Positions 1-11,183 of a DNA stretch of 64,000 nt are shown here, piece after piece (within the stretch, counting starts at the first letter, position 1; every line of letters begins with the position of its first letter). A model generated the notes under the pieces. The model was given only the letters and a program-made list of their open reading frames with translations. It did no database searches and was not told where the DNA came from. A program made the translations under genes and the position numbers. The DNA is from Ulva prolifera (taxonomy: Eukaryota; Chlorophyta; Ulvophyceae; Ulvales; Ulvaceae). The stretch is taken from contig CM041197.1 of the NCBI GenBank assembly GCA_023078555.1, positions 7,782,842 through 7,846,841 of the forward strand, given 5' to 3'.

Positions 1-605
1 ATCAGCTGCCTCCCATTTGACAAATTCGATGCAGCGCGGCCGTCTAGGGGCAACATAACACAATAGCAAAGGTTGTAGAAGAAGTTTGGGAAAGATTGGG
101 AAAGGAGCTGAGACACTGGGCAACATTGGGGAGCCGAGGACGGCAAATCGAGTTTCTCCCCAACCAGACCGGCTATTTCGGCGATTGTGACCCATTTTGC
201 CCAAGACTCCGAACTAAAACACTACGATTGTTCATTCAACTTAGACAATAGTGGAAACCTTCCCCAATTTCTCTGTTTCGCAGCGAATTTTGCGCGCCCG
301 GGGGGGGACCACCCTTTAGCGGGAGTGGATGACCCCCTCACCACAGGCTTCCACCACAGATGCATTTCTGTACTGTGCGACAAACACCATCCATGCCGGG
401 CAATTGTTTAATTCAATTGTAGGCTCGCCAGTGGTAATCAATTTGAGTAATTTAATTATAGTTTGTTCATGCCCTGGGCTTGTGCACCTGTCTCCGCAAT
501 ATGTGGTCTCCAATCAGTGTCTAGCAGTGCGTCTTAGACTTTAAGCAGTGTTCGACGTAACGGGACCTAGATCCCATCCGAGGTGGGCCATTTTTTCACC
601 TCGGC

Positions 606-628
606 CTCGGTACGAGACTCGTACCGAG
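606..628. repeat. 11-bp-arm palindrome
   Basis: CTCGGTACGAG is followed by one base and then its exact reverse complement CTCGTACCGAG. It could form a hairpin or be a dimeric binding site. Function unknown. Confidence 0.6.
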
Positions 629-730
629 TTCATTGACCTCGGACTAGAACGAGGTCCTCGACCTCACCTTTGTGCCATCCCTAAGACCGCCAAGTACACA
701 TCCCCACGCGCAAACCAACACAAACACAGC

Positions 731-764
731 GCCCCAAATTTGGGGCGTGTTAACACGCCCCAAA
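731..764. repeat. Two overlapping perfect palindromes
   Basis: A 16-nt palindrome at 731-746 (GCCCCAAATTTGGGGC) overlaps a perfect 26-nt palindrome at 739-764 centred on GTTAAC. They share the TTTGGGGC half-site, so three copies of the half-site alternate in orientation. This is a direct sequence observation; any regulatory role is inference. Confidence 0.65.
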
Positions 765-1234
765 CACAACTGCCACTGGTGTATATATGTGTGTGTGGTG
801 CAGTTGCGATGTGGCTGCCAAGACTGTTTGTACGTGTCAGCTGTTTCATGATCAGCAGGATTCCTATTGCTGTGCTTGGTTGCACCCGCTGCTATGCAGC
901 TCTGACGAAGGGGGATTTCATTGTATATTCTATTCTATATACGTTCATTGTGTGAGTCAATCAGTCCAATAGAAGATTCTTCTGGCTTTGCGAAGGCAAG
1001 GCTTACCTTCCGAGCGGTGAAGGACCGAAGACAAAGCCAGAGCGGCCGGTAGCACCTTATGCATGACGGTCAAGCACACCAAAGCCACTGCAGTGGCACC
1101 AACCTTGATTGAATCACAGCGGAAGGCGACCCCGACCACGCTGCCAGGCGCCTGCGCACACTGTTGGCAGCAAGATGGCCCCACACTCACGCCATTCGTT
1201 GCTGACGCGTGTGTGTTACAAGTATTAAATGCTG

Positions 1235-1254
1235 GTGTGTGTGTGTGTGTGTGT
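1235..1254. repeat. (GT)10 microsatellite
   Basis: About ten perfect GT dinucleotides, followed by GT-rich sequence to about 1310. Ordinary simple repeat. Confidence 0.85.
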
Positions 1255-2260
1255 GGACGGTGGTGGGCGTTAGTGGGTGTGCGCGCACATGCATGGGCAC
1301 ATGGGCGGTGCCAGTCCTAGGATCCTCGACAAGCTTGTCCAAGCTTGTCTGGCACACGGGCAGCTGTACACATATGTGAATGTTGGCAGGGATGTCAATT
1401 GATGATCATGATGGCAGACATGCTTGTGCGCTGTCAACCCTAACATCATGGTTTGGGTGAACCATGGAACACTAATCTGGGATCAAGAGGTTTGTCCCTG
1501 GACCCTATAGCTATGGAATTTGTCTGCGTCGGTTGCCTCTTTTGTATCACCCCATGGCACCACAGGTGCTGCAGTGACACTGCAACAGGCAATTTCCCCA
1601 CAGGTGGGGCAGCCCCCATTAATGTCAACATATGTATACATCATGGAGTGACTGGCTGCAATGGAAAACATCAGTGGATTGTAAAGTTCTCTTGCATCTG
1701 CGCTGTGTGTCGCGTGGCCACGCGTGCGGCCGCGGTCCTGCCAGTGGGGGTTTTCAACAGACGCGTGCCATTGCTGGAGGCGCTGCAGCGCCATGGCGGC
1801 CATCGATATGACTGAGCAGGCAGGTCGAACTCGTAGTGCGCAGCGCACTGCCCAATGTCTGTGGCCGCGAAGCTTTGCGATATTCTGCGATCGTGTGACA
1901 ATGTCCTCGAGCGCGTGTCAATGCAATTGAAAGTGAACGGGACAACACAAATACCGTAAAAGAAGATCATCCGGGTCACTCCGTGGTCACACGTGAGCTC
2001 CGAACCTGTGTCGTGTGTGTCCGGATACTTGTCCCGCAGTTGCGCGTGATCCGAAAACCGTGTGCAAACTGTCAGCGAAGTGGATGACACAAGAGCCAGC
2101 GGACACTGAGAAGTCGCGGCGATCGTGCCTGCAGCTGCTCTCGTGCGGGTCGCCACGGTGAGCGGCGTCGACGTTCCCCGGAGATTGCAGTTGCAGGCGC
2201 CGTAATCATAACGGCAGGCCGGGGCGTGCAGTCGATATAAAGTTCGTATGTATGTACTGG

Positions 2261-2312
2261 TGTTGATTCGGATGAGATTCTGTTCTCTTCCTCCGTTCAA
2301 TTCTTTGGTAAC
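2261..2312 (+). repeat. Dispersed repeat, copy A
   Basis: Divergent copy of a roughly 60-bp repeat. The left block TGTTGATTCGGATGAGATTC is intact. The right block (consensus TCTTCTCCCGTTCACTCTTT) is degraded here to a CTTCCTCCGTTCAATTCTTT-like form. Confidence 0.6.
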
Positions 2313-2420
2313 ATAAAGTGCAGCCATGTGCGCACCGCGGGGGCCTTACATCTCGACAGGCAGGGCCATTACGGTGCACCGCGGTGTGTCGAGGCTGTGT
2401 GCCTAGACGAACATTGGCAA

Positions 2421-2450
2421 GGTGTTTGTATTCTCCCGTTCACTCATAGT
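2421..2450 (+). repeat. Dispersed repeat, copy B (right block only)
   Basis: Carries only the right-hand part of the repeat family, GGTGTTTG followed by TATTCTCCCGTTCACTC, and lacks the left TTCGGATGAGATTC block. Confidence 0.5.
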
Positions 2451-2580
2451 AAGACACGCGGCTGTGCACAGCAGCGCTACGTGTGACGTGTGTGTACGTA
2501 TACTTGCGTCGACACACAAAAGAGCCTGCTCGTATGTTCGTATGTGTGTGTTGCTGTATTTACAAAAGACTGTGTGTTGC

Positions 2581-2638
2581 TGTTGATTCGGATGAGATTC
2601 GGTTTTGTGTCTTGTCTTCTCCCGTTCACTCTTTTGTA
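2581..2638 (+). repeat. Dispersed repeat, copy C (best copy)
   Basis: The most complete copy. TGTTGATTCGGATGAGATTC is followed by a short variable spacer and then GTCTTCTCCCGTTCACTC, ending in TTTTGTAA. The terminal TGTAA matches the chlorophyte polyadenylation signal, so the unit may be the 3' end of a transcript-derived element. Confidence 0.65.
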
Positions 2639-3249
2639 AAGCCTGCTCGGATTCAGGTTCACACACACGTTCGCACGGGCGTGCCGCAGACAGAAGAGTA
2701 AACGGCAAGTGGCGCGGCAGCTGCCGTTGCAATCAATTGACTCTTCTGTCTGCCACACGCCGGGGCGACCGCGGCAGTTGTTCACAGCATGCACGCGCAT
2801 GTACCGGGTGATGACGCGGGAATTTGAAACCGGCTTGAACCCAGGCTCACACTCGATGCTCGAGGATCCTGGGCTTTTGGGCATGGCCGTGGTTGCCAAT
2901 CGACGCGGTCATGCACATATGTCTTGCGACAGTTTTGTGCCGTCGCTCAATTGCGAGGTGCCGCGGCCGCAAATATAACTCTGATCGCGCTCGACGACAG
3001 GCACTCGTGTACTCCATTACTCACATATCGGCGAGCAGTCGAGTGCACACAGAGAGTGCGCTTGTACGTTGCTGTTTGGATATTCGCACATCTTTTGCTA
3101 GTTCCCTGCTGTGGAGACACATCTGAAGGTCGCCAGCTTGTGCTCACGTGCTGGCCGTTCGCAGGTGTGCCATCGCCTGCCAGTGCAGGTGTTCCGAGAT
3201 GCACGTATTACCCTGCATACCACCCTGTTGTTTAGAATGACACGCTTTT

Positions 3250-3290
3250 GTGGTGTTTGTCTTCTCCCTTGTTCACTCTTTAAAAAGCTG
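3250..3290 (+). repeat. Dispersed repeat, copy D (right block only)
   Basis: GTGGTGTTTGTCTTCTCCC followed by TTGTTCACTCTTT. This is the right block with a small insertion; the left block is not recognisable. Confidence 0.5.
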
Positions 3291-3789
3291 TAATTTGGTC
3301 ACGAAGCTAAAGTCTATCGCGATCCCCTGCGCAGTACCCTTTGCGTCTGGCTTCTCCGCTTCCGCTTGCATGCAATATTGCGCGCTATCTTGGAAGATGG
3401 AAGACTGCGAGGTGAATGCTTCTGTGAGATCTGTGATGTGGTCTGTTCGACGTTGCGACGCCTTGGCCGCACGACCACTGCAAATTGGCCGCGCGAGTCC
3501 TTGTTCTGACGTCGCGACCCGATCGAGGGCCCGTGACAGCATATGGTGCTTGTGTTTATCGTCAAGTGAAGTCGCACACACTTCTCAGATGAATTTCGGA
3601 TAAGTGCAGTGATCAGAGTCTGATCATCAGATCTTGTGTGGCTGCTGCTGCTTCTGGCACGTACGCATGACGTTTGAGAAAGTTATTTTTAGTTCTGTCG
3701 GTCTGGTGTCACAACCCCTGACTCTGAAATCTCCGAGACGTGCATGCCCGCCCCAATTTTCGCCAATGCCAGCCACACAAGAGTGAAGT

Positions 3790-3838
3790 ACTCGGATGAG
3801 AGTCTTTTGAATTATTTGTCTTCTCCCGTTCACCTTTG
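3790..3838 (+). repeat. Dispersed repeat, copy E
   Basis: ACTCGGATGAGAGTC is followed by TTTGTCTTCTCCCGTTCACC. Both blocks are present with substitutions and the end is truncated before the TTTTGTAA tail. Confidence 0.55.
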
Positions 3839-3882
3839 TCTACATGTGTGGTCCGATAATTCGGAACTGTCAAAGTCCAAAT

Positions 3883-3906
3883 TTTTTAAGATACGTATCT
3901 TAAAAA
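3883..3906. repeat. 24-nt perfect palindrome
   Basis: TTTTTAAGATAC followed directly by its reverse complement, centred on ACGT. AT-rich in a GC-rich region. Possible cruciform or dimeric binding site. Confidence 0.6.
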
Positions 3907-4495
3907 CTGGCAGCCGCCAGTGTGTACCGGGGGTGGCCACGAACGTTAACTCAAGATCTACTCAGGCCCACCAGTGCAGGTCCACTAGTACTGGCGCCAG
4001 TGCCGGCAGAAATCTCATGTGCACACATATGGCCACACTGGCAGTGGGTGCGTGCATGGGTGTGTGGGTGTGTGCTTGGTGGTCTGCGGATCTGTGTTGT
4101 TTGCTGCGCCGGTAATGGGTTTCCTGGGCGTGGTGGGTGCCGCGTGCGTGGGTGTCTGTGTGTTTGCTTCGTCTGTTTGCTTCTTTCGCGGTGCTGCCCG
4201 CCTTGCTGCCTTTGTCCTTGTAACGCAACAGGAATGCGTGCCTCAGGAGCGCAGCCTCCGTAGCATTGACTATCACATACAGTACCTGAGCAGTTGTCCA
4301 TCTGCAAGCTACGATAATGCATACTAGACTATTTGCTCGGATAGGCGTGCTTCCTTAGTGGCAGCCATGCATCCTGCGTTTTGTAGGCCTCTAGGTGAAT
4401 TCATCATACCTGCGGATCAATCCCACAGCAGCAGCGTGAGGCCTCACAGTAACAGCGGGGTCGTAAGTGCAGGTAGCTTCAGGATAGGTGCAGAC

Positions 4496-5356
4496 ATGAA
4501 ATCCGGAGCCCTGTTGGCCGCGATCGCGGCGGTCATGACTTTGAGTGGCCTAACCTCCGTGGAGGCGGATCGCTTCCGCGAAAGCCACAGGTCGCTGCAG
4601 CAATTTAGCGGGTTTGTATTCACGACCAGCGGTGGGTCAAGCACAGGCGGATCTGGGACGCAGAATGAGATATCAACTGATGACGATGAGCCCGCCCCTC
4701 TTACTGCCCCTGGGGGCGTTCTGAGTGTTGTTGCTGAACCACCCCCGCCCCCACCCCCGGAGGAAGAGACAACCCCACCCCCACCCCCAGAGGAAGAGAC
4801 GACCCCACCCCCACCCCCGGAGGAAGAGACGACCCCGCCCCCACCCCCCGAGGATGAGACGACCCCGCCGCCACCCCCCGAGGACGAGACGACCCCGCCG
4901 CCACCCCCCGAGGACGAGACTACCCCGCCGCCACCCCCCGAGGACGAGACTACCCCGCCGCCACCCCCCGAGGACGAGACGACCCCGCCGCCACCCCCCG
5001 AGGACGAGCCGACCCCGCCGCCACCCCCGCCTGCGACAGATGTGGAAGTCTTCATCCCACCGGGGATTGACAATGACACGCCCCCTGGTCAGGCCCCACC
5101 AATTATCGTAATTATCTTCCAGTTCAACTCTGGCCGCACTAACCGTGGCAGGTTCAACTTCGACCGCTGTGGACGTAGTGGTGAAGCATGCTGTATCACC
5201 AGCTTCCCCTTCTCCCCACCACTCTCCTACTGCTTCGGTTCTCGAACATGTGACACCAGCCTCTTCTTCCCACGCTGCCTCAACGACAACAACGGAGTGT
5301 GTGGTTTCGACAACGATGGGGTCAGGATTGGAAATACTTGCACTTTCGGCTTCTAG
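4496..5356 (+). CDS. Secreted Pro-rich repeat protein with Cys-rich tail
   Basis: Intronless gene of 286 codons. I chose the ATG at 4496 because it opens a good signal peptide ([18 protein letters not shown], likely cut after VEA); the frame runs further upstream but that would bury the signal. After a Gly/Ser/Thr-rich spacer come nine Pro5-acidic3-Thr repeats (about residues 80-180), then a tail with eight cysteines, including a C-x6-CC pattern and two further Cys-x-rich loops. Pro-rich repeats of this kind are hydroxylated and glycosylated in algal wall glycoproteins; the C-x6-CC start resembles disulphide-knot folds. Probable extracellular-matrix or wall protein. The exact family and any ligand are unknown. 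An antisense open frame through the repeat is an artefact of the Pro/Gly codons. Confidence 0.8.
   Translation: MKSGALLAAIAAVMTLSGLTSVEADRFRESHRSLQQFSGFVFTTSGGSSTGGSGTQNEISTDDDEPAPLTAPGGVLSVVAEPPPPPPPEEETTPPPPPEEETTPPPPPEEETTPPPPPEDETTPPPPPEDETTPPPPPEDETTPPPPPEDETTPPPPPEDETTPPPPPEDEPTPPPPPPATDVEVFIPPGIDNDTPPGQAPPIIVIIFQFNSGRTNRGRFNFDRCGRSGEACCITSFPFSPPLSYCFGSRTCDTSLFFPRCLNDNNGVCGFDNDGVRIGNTCTFGF
4735..5034 (+). repeat. 30-bp coding minisatellite, nine units
   Basis: Each unit encodes PPPPPE-(E/D)-ETT. The first three units read EEETT, units four to eight read EDETT, and the last reads EDEPT. The later units are nearly identical at DNA level, which indicates recent unit duplication and probable length polymorphism. 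Confidence 0.85.
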
Positions 5357-5562
5357 GAAAGCCATCATGCTGACCCGTTGCCTGCTGACTGCTGATTGCA
5401 TGGACTGTCGGGCGGATGTTTTCTGATGTAGTGATCTTAATGTTGAATTCCTTCCATTGCCATAGTGACTGGTCGCTCATGAGACTGAGTATTTAATGCA
5501 CTGTATGGCCTCTATGGCGCATAGTGAACATGTGTGATTGTCTACAGTATACGGTGGTTACA

Positions 5563-5567
5563 TGTAA
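5563..5567 (+). promoter_or_regulatory. Candidate polyadenylation signal TGTAA
   Basis: TGTAA, the usual green-algal poly(A) signal, lies about 207 nt after the stop of the Pro-rich protein gene, a normal 3' UTR length. A five-base match is weak evidence by itself. Confidence 0.35.
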
Positions 5568-6034
5568 ATTGTTGTCGTGAACTATGACTGGCAGGTCGGG
5601 TGGAGGAATACAAGAACAAACTTGACACCTCAAATTCACAGTGCAAGCATAAGAATTAATAATATCTTCTTAAGGAGATATCGATATCTGTTGCTGATAG
5701 TGTTGAGTCATCTGTTGCCACGTAGGTTGGCACTGTACAAATTGCAACATTAAAGAGTACCACCTACAAGCCACAACCTTGAAGGAAACAGAACATTCAC
5801 AATTCTGCAGGTCTGGGTCCACTTGTTGAATGGGTAATCCATCTTGAAAACATACATATGGTATGGGCCACATTGCCACTCTGAAGGGAGTGGTTGGTCA
5901 CACGGACGTTTCGATTTCCCACTGCCCATGCAAAATAGAGCCCATACTATAGGTTAATAACCTCCCTATGGTGGGATAGGGATGTATGGTTGGGCGGCAA
6001 CCTTCTCCACCCACGCACCTCCAAAGCAACTTGT

Positions 6035-6058
6035 TTTGTAAGCAGATCTGCTTACAAA
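6035..6058. repeat. 24-nt perfect palindrome
   Basis: TTTGTAAGCAGA followed by its reverse complement, centred on AGATCT. A second AAGCAGATCT follows immediately. Function unknown. Confidence 0.6.
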
Positions 6059-7689
6059 GCAGATCTAGAGTAGCTTCAGATGCAGGCACCCGTGGCAAAT
6101 ACATGCACATCTGGTGAGTCATGATCAAGCCTGTCATACAAGCCTCTTTTGTATTGGGTTGGTGAGCCCAGGCGTGGATAGTGCGCCGCCCGGAGACAGG
6201 CTGTTGCAAGGTCAATATATCACTGCACCTAGCAGTCCAGATTTAAAAATTCAAACGCTCCTGAGGGCCCTGTTGGCTGCAGGAAATATTCCCATGGAAA
6301 ATTGCAACTGCAGCAATTTGGGGTGCCGCAATGGTGCCGCTGCAGCCTGCCTCTGACGCGCATGCTCTGCACCTCCCGCAGGAGAACAACCCCAAGGGCG
6401 GTGCAGCTGTTGGCCGAACAAGCATAATTTCGGCCTGCGTGGGCTGTGCGCCTCGTATGCAAAGGGCTCGCAAGTGGTCATACACGTGTCAGGGTGCCTG
6501 GATGGGTCGCCCTCAGGCCCGTTGGGCTGAGCACTGCAATGATATGCACCATATGCAACTGCCAGGCATCCGATACAGCCACCGATGTGACGCTGGAGCT
6601 CGCAATCGTCATTCACTCATGGCATGTGCTGCTGTGTGGGAGTCTCTGCTGCTGGACCGCCGTGTAGGCCGTGAGAAGGCGGACGGTGGCACGCGCCCCT
6701 CCGCTGTCTGGGCGGCCTGGTAGGAAGTCTTTGGGCTGTGCGCCTTGTGTGCAAAAGGGCTTGCTCACTGGCCTCAGGAGTCCCTGGTTAGGAAGCCGCT
6801 GCATCTCGGCACTCGCACCGGTGCGGTACCTGCGTCAGTGCCGAGACCATCGCGCACGGCCTACTAGTAGGCGCTGGCGTCGGCCGTTGACGATGCACCA
6901 TCCGCAATATGCCGCGGCGGTTTCCTCCGGGGACATGAAGAAGACAAGATGTTGTTTCAACAGCATCAGCCGCTCGGCCATGTGCGCCGCGGAGATGGAG
7001 CGTGCGTCGGCACGTTTCAGTCACACATGTACATGTGAGCATACGTAGTTGGCGGCGCTGTGGAGCACATCGCGGGAGCACTCAGGAGCATCGCGCCAGT
7101 CCTCTGCCAGCATCTGCCAAGGTGATCCCCGGGTCCTCGCCTGTTTGCATTGCAGGCATGTAGCCTGTAGCATAGTGTGTCAACGAGATTGATTCTGTCA
7201 CCCCGTGGTCATGGTGGCGCGGGATGACAGCAATCGCGATGGGTAGACTCTCAGTCGGACCTTCACATGGTCATGCATTCACACATTCGTACATGCGCGC
7301 TGTGTTGGACAAAGCGCCCATGTGGGGCGGCCCGCGCCGGCCGCCGCACAGGCTGCGGCGTCGGCGGCTGCGGCGGTCAGAGGTGGCTAGGGTGCAGCAG
7401 GGCCTGGGGTGCAGGCCGCGGCCGCGCAGGCGGAGGGGCTGGAGGAGGTGATCCGGACGTTGGCCCCGAGACAAGATGGGGGACTTCTTGTTGATGCCGC
7501 CGGATGACCCTCTGTGCATAGGGGATGTTTCGATTGTAAAACCCTGTGCTGATACCTACTGCTGCCGGGCGGCTCGGGAGGACGGGGGTGCTGCAATGGT
7601 GCGGGGAATGACAGAAACGCAGTGCTTATCATTTGTACGACCCTGATGTATACCTGATGTATACAGTATGTATTGTGCCATTATCGCAT

Positions 7690-7905
7690 GAGACGCATGG
7701 TCCCTTGGGTCAGCCTGCTATGGATCACCTGAATCGGCTGGCGGAGGTTGCGTCTCGGTGTGGTAATTACAAGGTGAAGCGTTCTTTGTTTGTGACGAAT
7801 GCTCTGCGCCGGTTGAGTGTGGCTTTGTTCAACGGGAATGCTTATGTGCTCCGTGCGGGGCTCCGATATTGGAGCCCCGCACTAATCCTTGGCTGGAAGT
7901 ACCGG
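7690..7905 (+). pseudogene. LINE-type retroelement C-terminal relic
   Basis: The frame reads NALRRLSVALFNGNAYVLR, followed by AGL. This matches the last coding segment of the LINE at 51.5-53.8 kb (LALRVLSVSLQRGNADMYR, then SGL). It is an isolated 3' fragment: no reverse transcriptase or endonuclease motif remains upstream. A hairpin at 7853-7882 sits at its end. Assignment rests on this shared motif only. Confidence 0.5.
7853..7882. repeat. Hairpin, 12-bp arms and 6-nt loop
   Basis: GTGCGGGGCTCC, GATATT, then GGAGCCCCGCAC. Perfect GC-rich stem within the LINE relic. Confidence 0.7.
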
Positions 7906-10878
7906 CAGGGCGATGGTGCGCTCTCGTGCGCGGCGTAGTGCAATGACTGCGTGAGTGGATTTGCGTGTGAATTCCTGGCAGCAGCTCGATGCCCGGCCTC
8001 TATCCTTTGTAACTACTAGTAGTAGATACATGCAGGACACTGCCGACCCTACTCACTGGCTGAGATGTCGGTTGCGTGTGCTGAATTCTACTGCAATCCC
8101 ACCAATCCAACCCTGCCTAAATGTGTTCAACGGTTGAGGACGGTCCTCAATGGTTTATGACGGTGTAAAAGCTACCCTCTCCATTTCAGGAGATCGTGGG
8201 TTCGATTCTGCGTGCGCTTTGGGGACTCAAAACGGCCGTACATATCACCTCGCACAGCACAGGAGGACGCCCTGTGAGTTACATACGGTCGTCTGAGGGG
8301 GGTTTCCATGTGGTTGACCCTTTCGGCATATGTGGTCCCGTTAAGTCAGAGTTTTCATTGTCCAATAAGATATGGCTTAGTGAATTCAGATTTACTTTTC
8401 TTTACCCTGTTAACAGTCATCATGTTCCCTGATCATCGTCCAAATTCCAAAGAAGCACTTTCACATCGATCATGTGTACCTACTTGTATTCACCTGTGTG
8501 CATTGCGTAGCCCTGTTAGCCCGGACCCGCTTGATAGCACCCAGAGCCGCCCAGCTGCCGGTGGACGGATAACAATGGGTGACAGGCCATTTCAGCTCAA
8601 ACCTCTAATACAGCCTCGCGCGTGTTGTGCACGTTTATTTCCGTCCCTCATCCGATGTGAGTCAACACCCATGTACACGCCTTGCATGCATCCGCCCCGC
8701 ACTGGCAGATGGGCATTGGACTTCTTAAGCTTGAGCTCATGCTTGAGCAGCCAGCAGCGGCCACTGGCAGCTGGCAGCTGCTGCCATGGACTTGTGAGGC
8801 GGGGCCATATATGCTTGCATGCAATGTACGTGCCACTGCGCTGCAACCAAGCGCTGCACCTCCTGCTGCAGCCCCACCAGCCGCACGGGTGCTCTCAAGC
8901 CTCCCTGGACTGCGGAGACCCCTCCCCCTGCCGGAACAGATGCGCCGGCAGCCTGCCCTTGTACGCCCTACACACGTGGCTGTTGCTCAAGTGGGCGCAC
9001 TTTGATTCCCCCTGGTGCTGATTCCCCACTGAGCCACGGCCCCCTGCACCGCCAGCCTGCCGCAGGTTCTGCCGCTGGCCTCCCGTGCTGAGGTTGCTGA
9101 CGCCTGCCCGCCCCCGTGGCGGCCACCTGGCGGCACGATGTCGCTTGCTCTGCAGCCGTGGTGAGAGCAACCCCCACTCTCCCGCGTGAGGCCGGTTCTT
9201 TCGGCTGGCGAAGCGTTGTCTCCTGTGCCCCCAGCGAGCGCTAGCGTCCCCCACATGTGCATGCGTGTGCCCTTGACCTGCCCAGCCCACCATCGGCATG
9301 GCACTCATCCTGGAAGCATCACCTCTCGCACCAGCGGTGCCGCCGCGAACTGTCTTCACGAGAAGCCGCCGGCCCATGCTGGCCCTCTGGACCGTGCTGG
9401 CCCGGGCCCTCAGCATGGCTGTTACCAGCACGGCGTCCGTCGAGGCGATTGATGACCGGCGCCATGTACTCCTTCTGCACTTCAGGTGCGGTTTGTGTTA
9501 CGGTGCCTGGCAGACTAACAAGGTGCCATGCACAGTGCAATCATGATCTGAGTCCAAGGCAGATCAGGTTTTCTAGCCATATCTCGTACATGACGTGTGC
9601 ATGACATACCGTGTGCAAGACATTTGTGGCACTGCCACGGGACATCGTGAAATGGGGATGCGCGGTTTGTCCAACCAGGACACTCAGCATCCCGGCAGCA
9701 TGACGTGACTCCGCCAGCACAGATGCATTGTCTCATGCCAGTGGCCACGTCCACGGAGGCGCACGGAAACATGCAAGCAAGTTTCATGGGGTATGGTCTG
9801 CACCCCAAGCTAGCTTGCGTTTGAGCAATTTTGACAGTCCACCACTAACATACCCAGGAACACTGCGATGTGATACAGCCAATCCTGCCAATCCTGCCGC
9901 CAGATTGTGCACATGACTGGGCCACTTGCTCTGCAGACTCTGCTGTGCAGAGCTGTGGACCACACATGCATGTGACGTTCGGACACTCCCACAGCCATGG
10001 CTGGCGAGGTGCCAGCAGGCACTGTACATCGAACGTCTATGACACATGCTGTGTGTATGGCTGTGCATGGCACAATGATACGTCTGCGAGAATCGAGAAA
10101 CGGAGGTGCGGTCACCCCGGCCGGCCGCCTGGCGGTACCCGAAGCGATTGCGCACCGGCACCGGTATTCATCGGTCAGCACTGTGGTGCTCCCATCTGTC
10201 ACCATGCCACACAGGTGGGACAGACTTCCAATGCACCGCATTAGTTGGCAGCGATCGCCTGTGTGCTGAGTGCTGCATTCGAGCTGGGCCCGCGTGCCTG
10301 TCGGCAGAGAGAGATTGGTGCAGGCTTCACCAGTGTTGCAGCCTCGCACAATTACCATCACCAAGAGCGGAAAGCGGGAGTTTGTGCAGGTTTCACCCAG
10401 AACTCGTCTTGAGAAGTTTGGCCTTGCGCACGACCAGTCACTGCAGTGAGTCAGTGTTAGTAGTCTGCCTGGCAGCTTAGAAAGCAGATCGGGCGTGTGC
10501 TGCTGCACGGCTGCTTCCAAGAATCCATTATCATCCATGGGTTCTCAAGCGATCCTGCAGGACGCCTGCCTGAGACAAGAGAGCTGTTCGTGCATCAGGA
10601 TGATGTGATGTCTACTAGTAATTCCAGGTGTGAAACTTGAACCTGGTGCTGCAAACCTGCGGGGGCGCAGGAAGCTGCAAGATAAAGTCATGCGCTACCC
10701 AGACGCTGACTCAGATCACATCTAGCAAGTGCATGTTGGCTCCCAGCCCAACGGGCCCTTGCTGGGAGCAGCAAGAAGCAGCGACCACAAGGACGTCTTC
10801 CGGATTGTAAGCTGGCCAATGGTGTACCCCCGCAGCCTAGGTTGCCAGCTGGAGCTGGCAACTGTGGACACAATCCAC
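7906..10878. other. Long non-coding stretch
   Basis: Open frames up to about 240 codons occur on both strands (for example 8308-9021 plus and 9810-10538 minus), but none shows a family motif, a plausible splice partner or protein-like composition. I see no gene here. Confidence 0.4.
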
Positions 10879-11183
10879 TGTTGCCAGTGAGCTGGAAAGG
10901 TATGATCTTGGCAGCGGTGACAAAACGGCCAGACGCACACCTGTCCAAGACCTCTAAGAACTCGTTGATGTTGGTGGAAGCATTCCAGGATGTCTCTCCC
11001 GCCACACCTGGCTGGTTGAACATGCTGCACATCTCTGACTGGCGGCCATGTTTAATCATCTGTAGCTTTCTGTTGTGTCTATGGCCTGTGGTCACAAGTA
11101 ATGCAGCTTCAGCCACCTCTGGTGGGTCTTCATCGCCATCTTCTCGCAGGAACACACGATACACGTGTTTCCAGTGATTGCAT
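10879..11183 (-). CDS. Possible exon of an unknown gene or relic
   Basis: On the minus strand a segment bounded by a TGCAG acceptor (exon start 11183) and a GTGGAT donor (exon end 10879) stays open and has protein-like composition, with YRVFLREDGDEDPPEVAEA and EFLEVLDRCASGRFV in one frame. The surrounding frame is open from 11446 to 10688. I do not recognise the family. It could be a degraded transposase or a fragment of a host gene. No matching neighbouring exon was found. Confidence 0.25.

Larger units (their letters stand above)
1..4495. other. Gene-poor upstream region
   Basis: No open frame in this stretch has convincing protein character or a splice-consistent partner. It holds perfect palindromes near 606-764 and 3883-3906, a GT microsatellite at 1235-1254, and copies of a short dispersed repeat at about 2261, 2421, 2581, 3250 and 3790. 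The promoter of the Pro-rich protein gene that starts at 4496 should lie at its right end, but I could not identify a clear TATA box. Confidence 0.5.
5357..7689. other. Non-coding stretch downstream of the Pro-rich gene
   Basis: No convincing coding frame. It contains the 3' UTR of the Pro-rich gene, a perfect palindrome at 6035-6058, and two diverged copies of a motif beginning GGGCTGTGCGCCT followed by TGCAAA and GGGCT at about 6440 and 6730, which suggests an old local duplication. Confidence 0.45.

Noticed and set aside
1671-2327. 218-codon minus-strand ORF
   Set aside because: No domain; its apparent ELNGG and LIRIN segments are just the antisense translation of the dispersed repeat.
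4444-5401. Long minus-strand and alternative-frame ORFs across the Pro-rich repeat
   Set aside because: They are low-complexity shadows (Gly/Ser, Trp/Arg) of the 30-bp coding repeat and lack a signal or domain.
8160-8225. tRNA-like B box (GTGGGTTCGATTCTGCG)
   Set aside because: The T-arm stem does not pair with a 7-nt loop, and no acceptor stem or anticodon arm can be drawn at the right spacing.
8308-9021. 237-codon plus-strand ORF
   Set aside because: High Cys/His/Pro composition typical of random GC-rich frames, no motif and no splice partners.
8895-9431. 178-codon minus-strand ORF rich in Arg and Gly
   Set aside because: Composition follows local GC content; no conserved features.
9810-10538. 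242-codon minus-strand ORF
   Set aside because: No recognisable motif, overlapped by equally long frames on the other strand.
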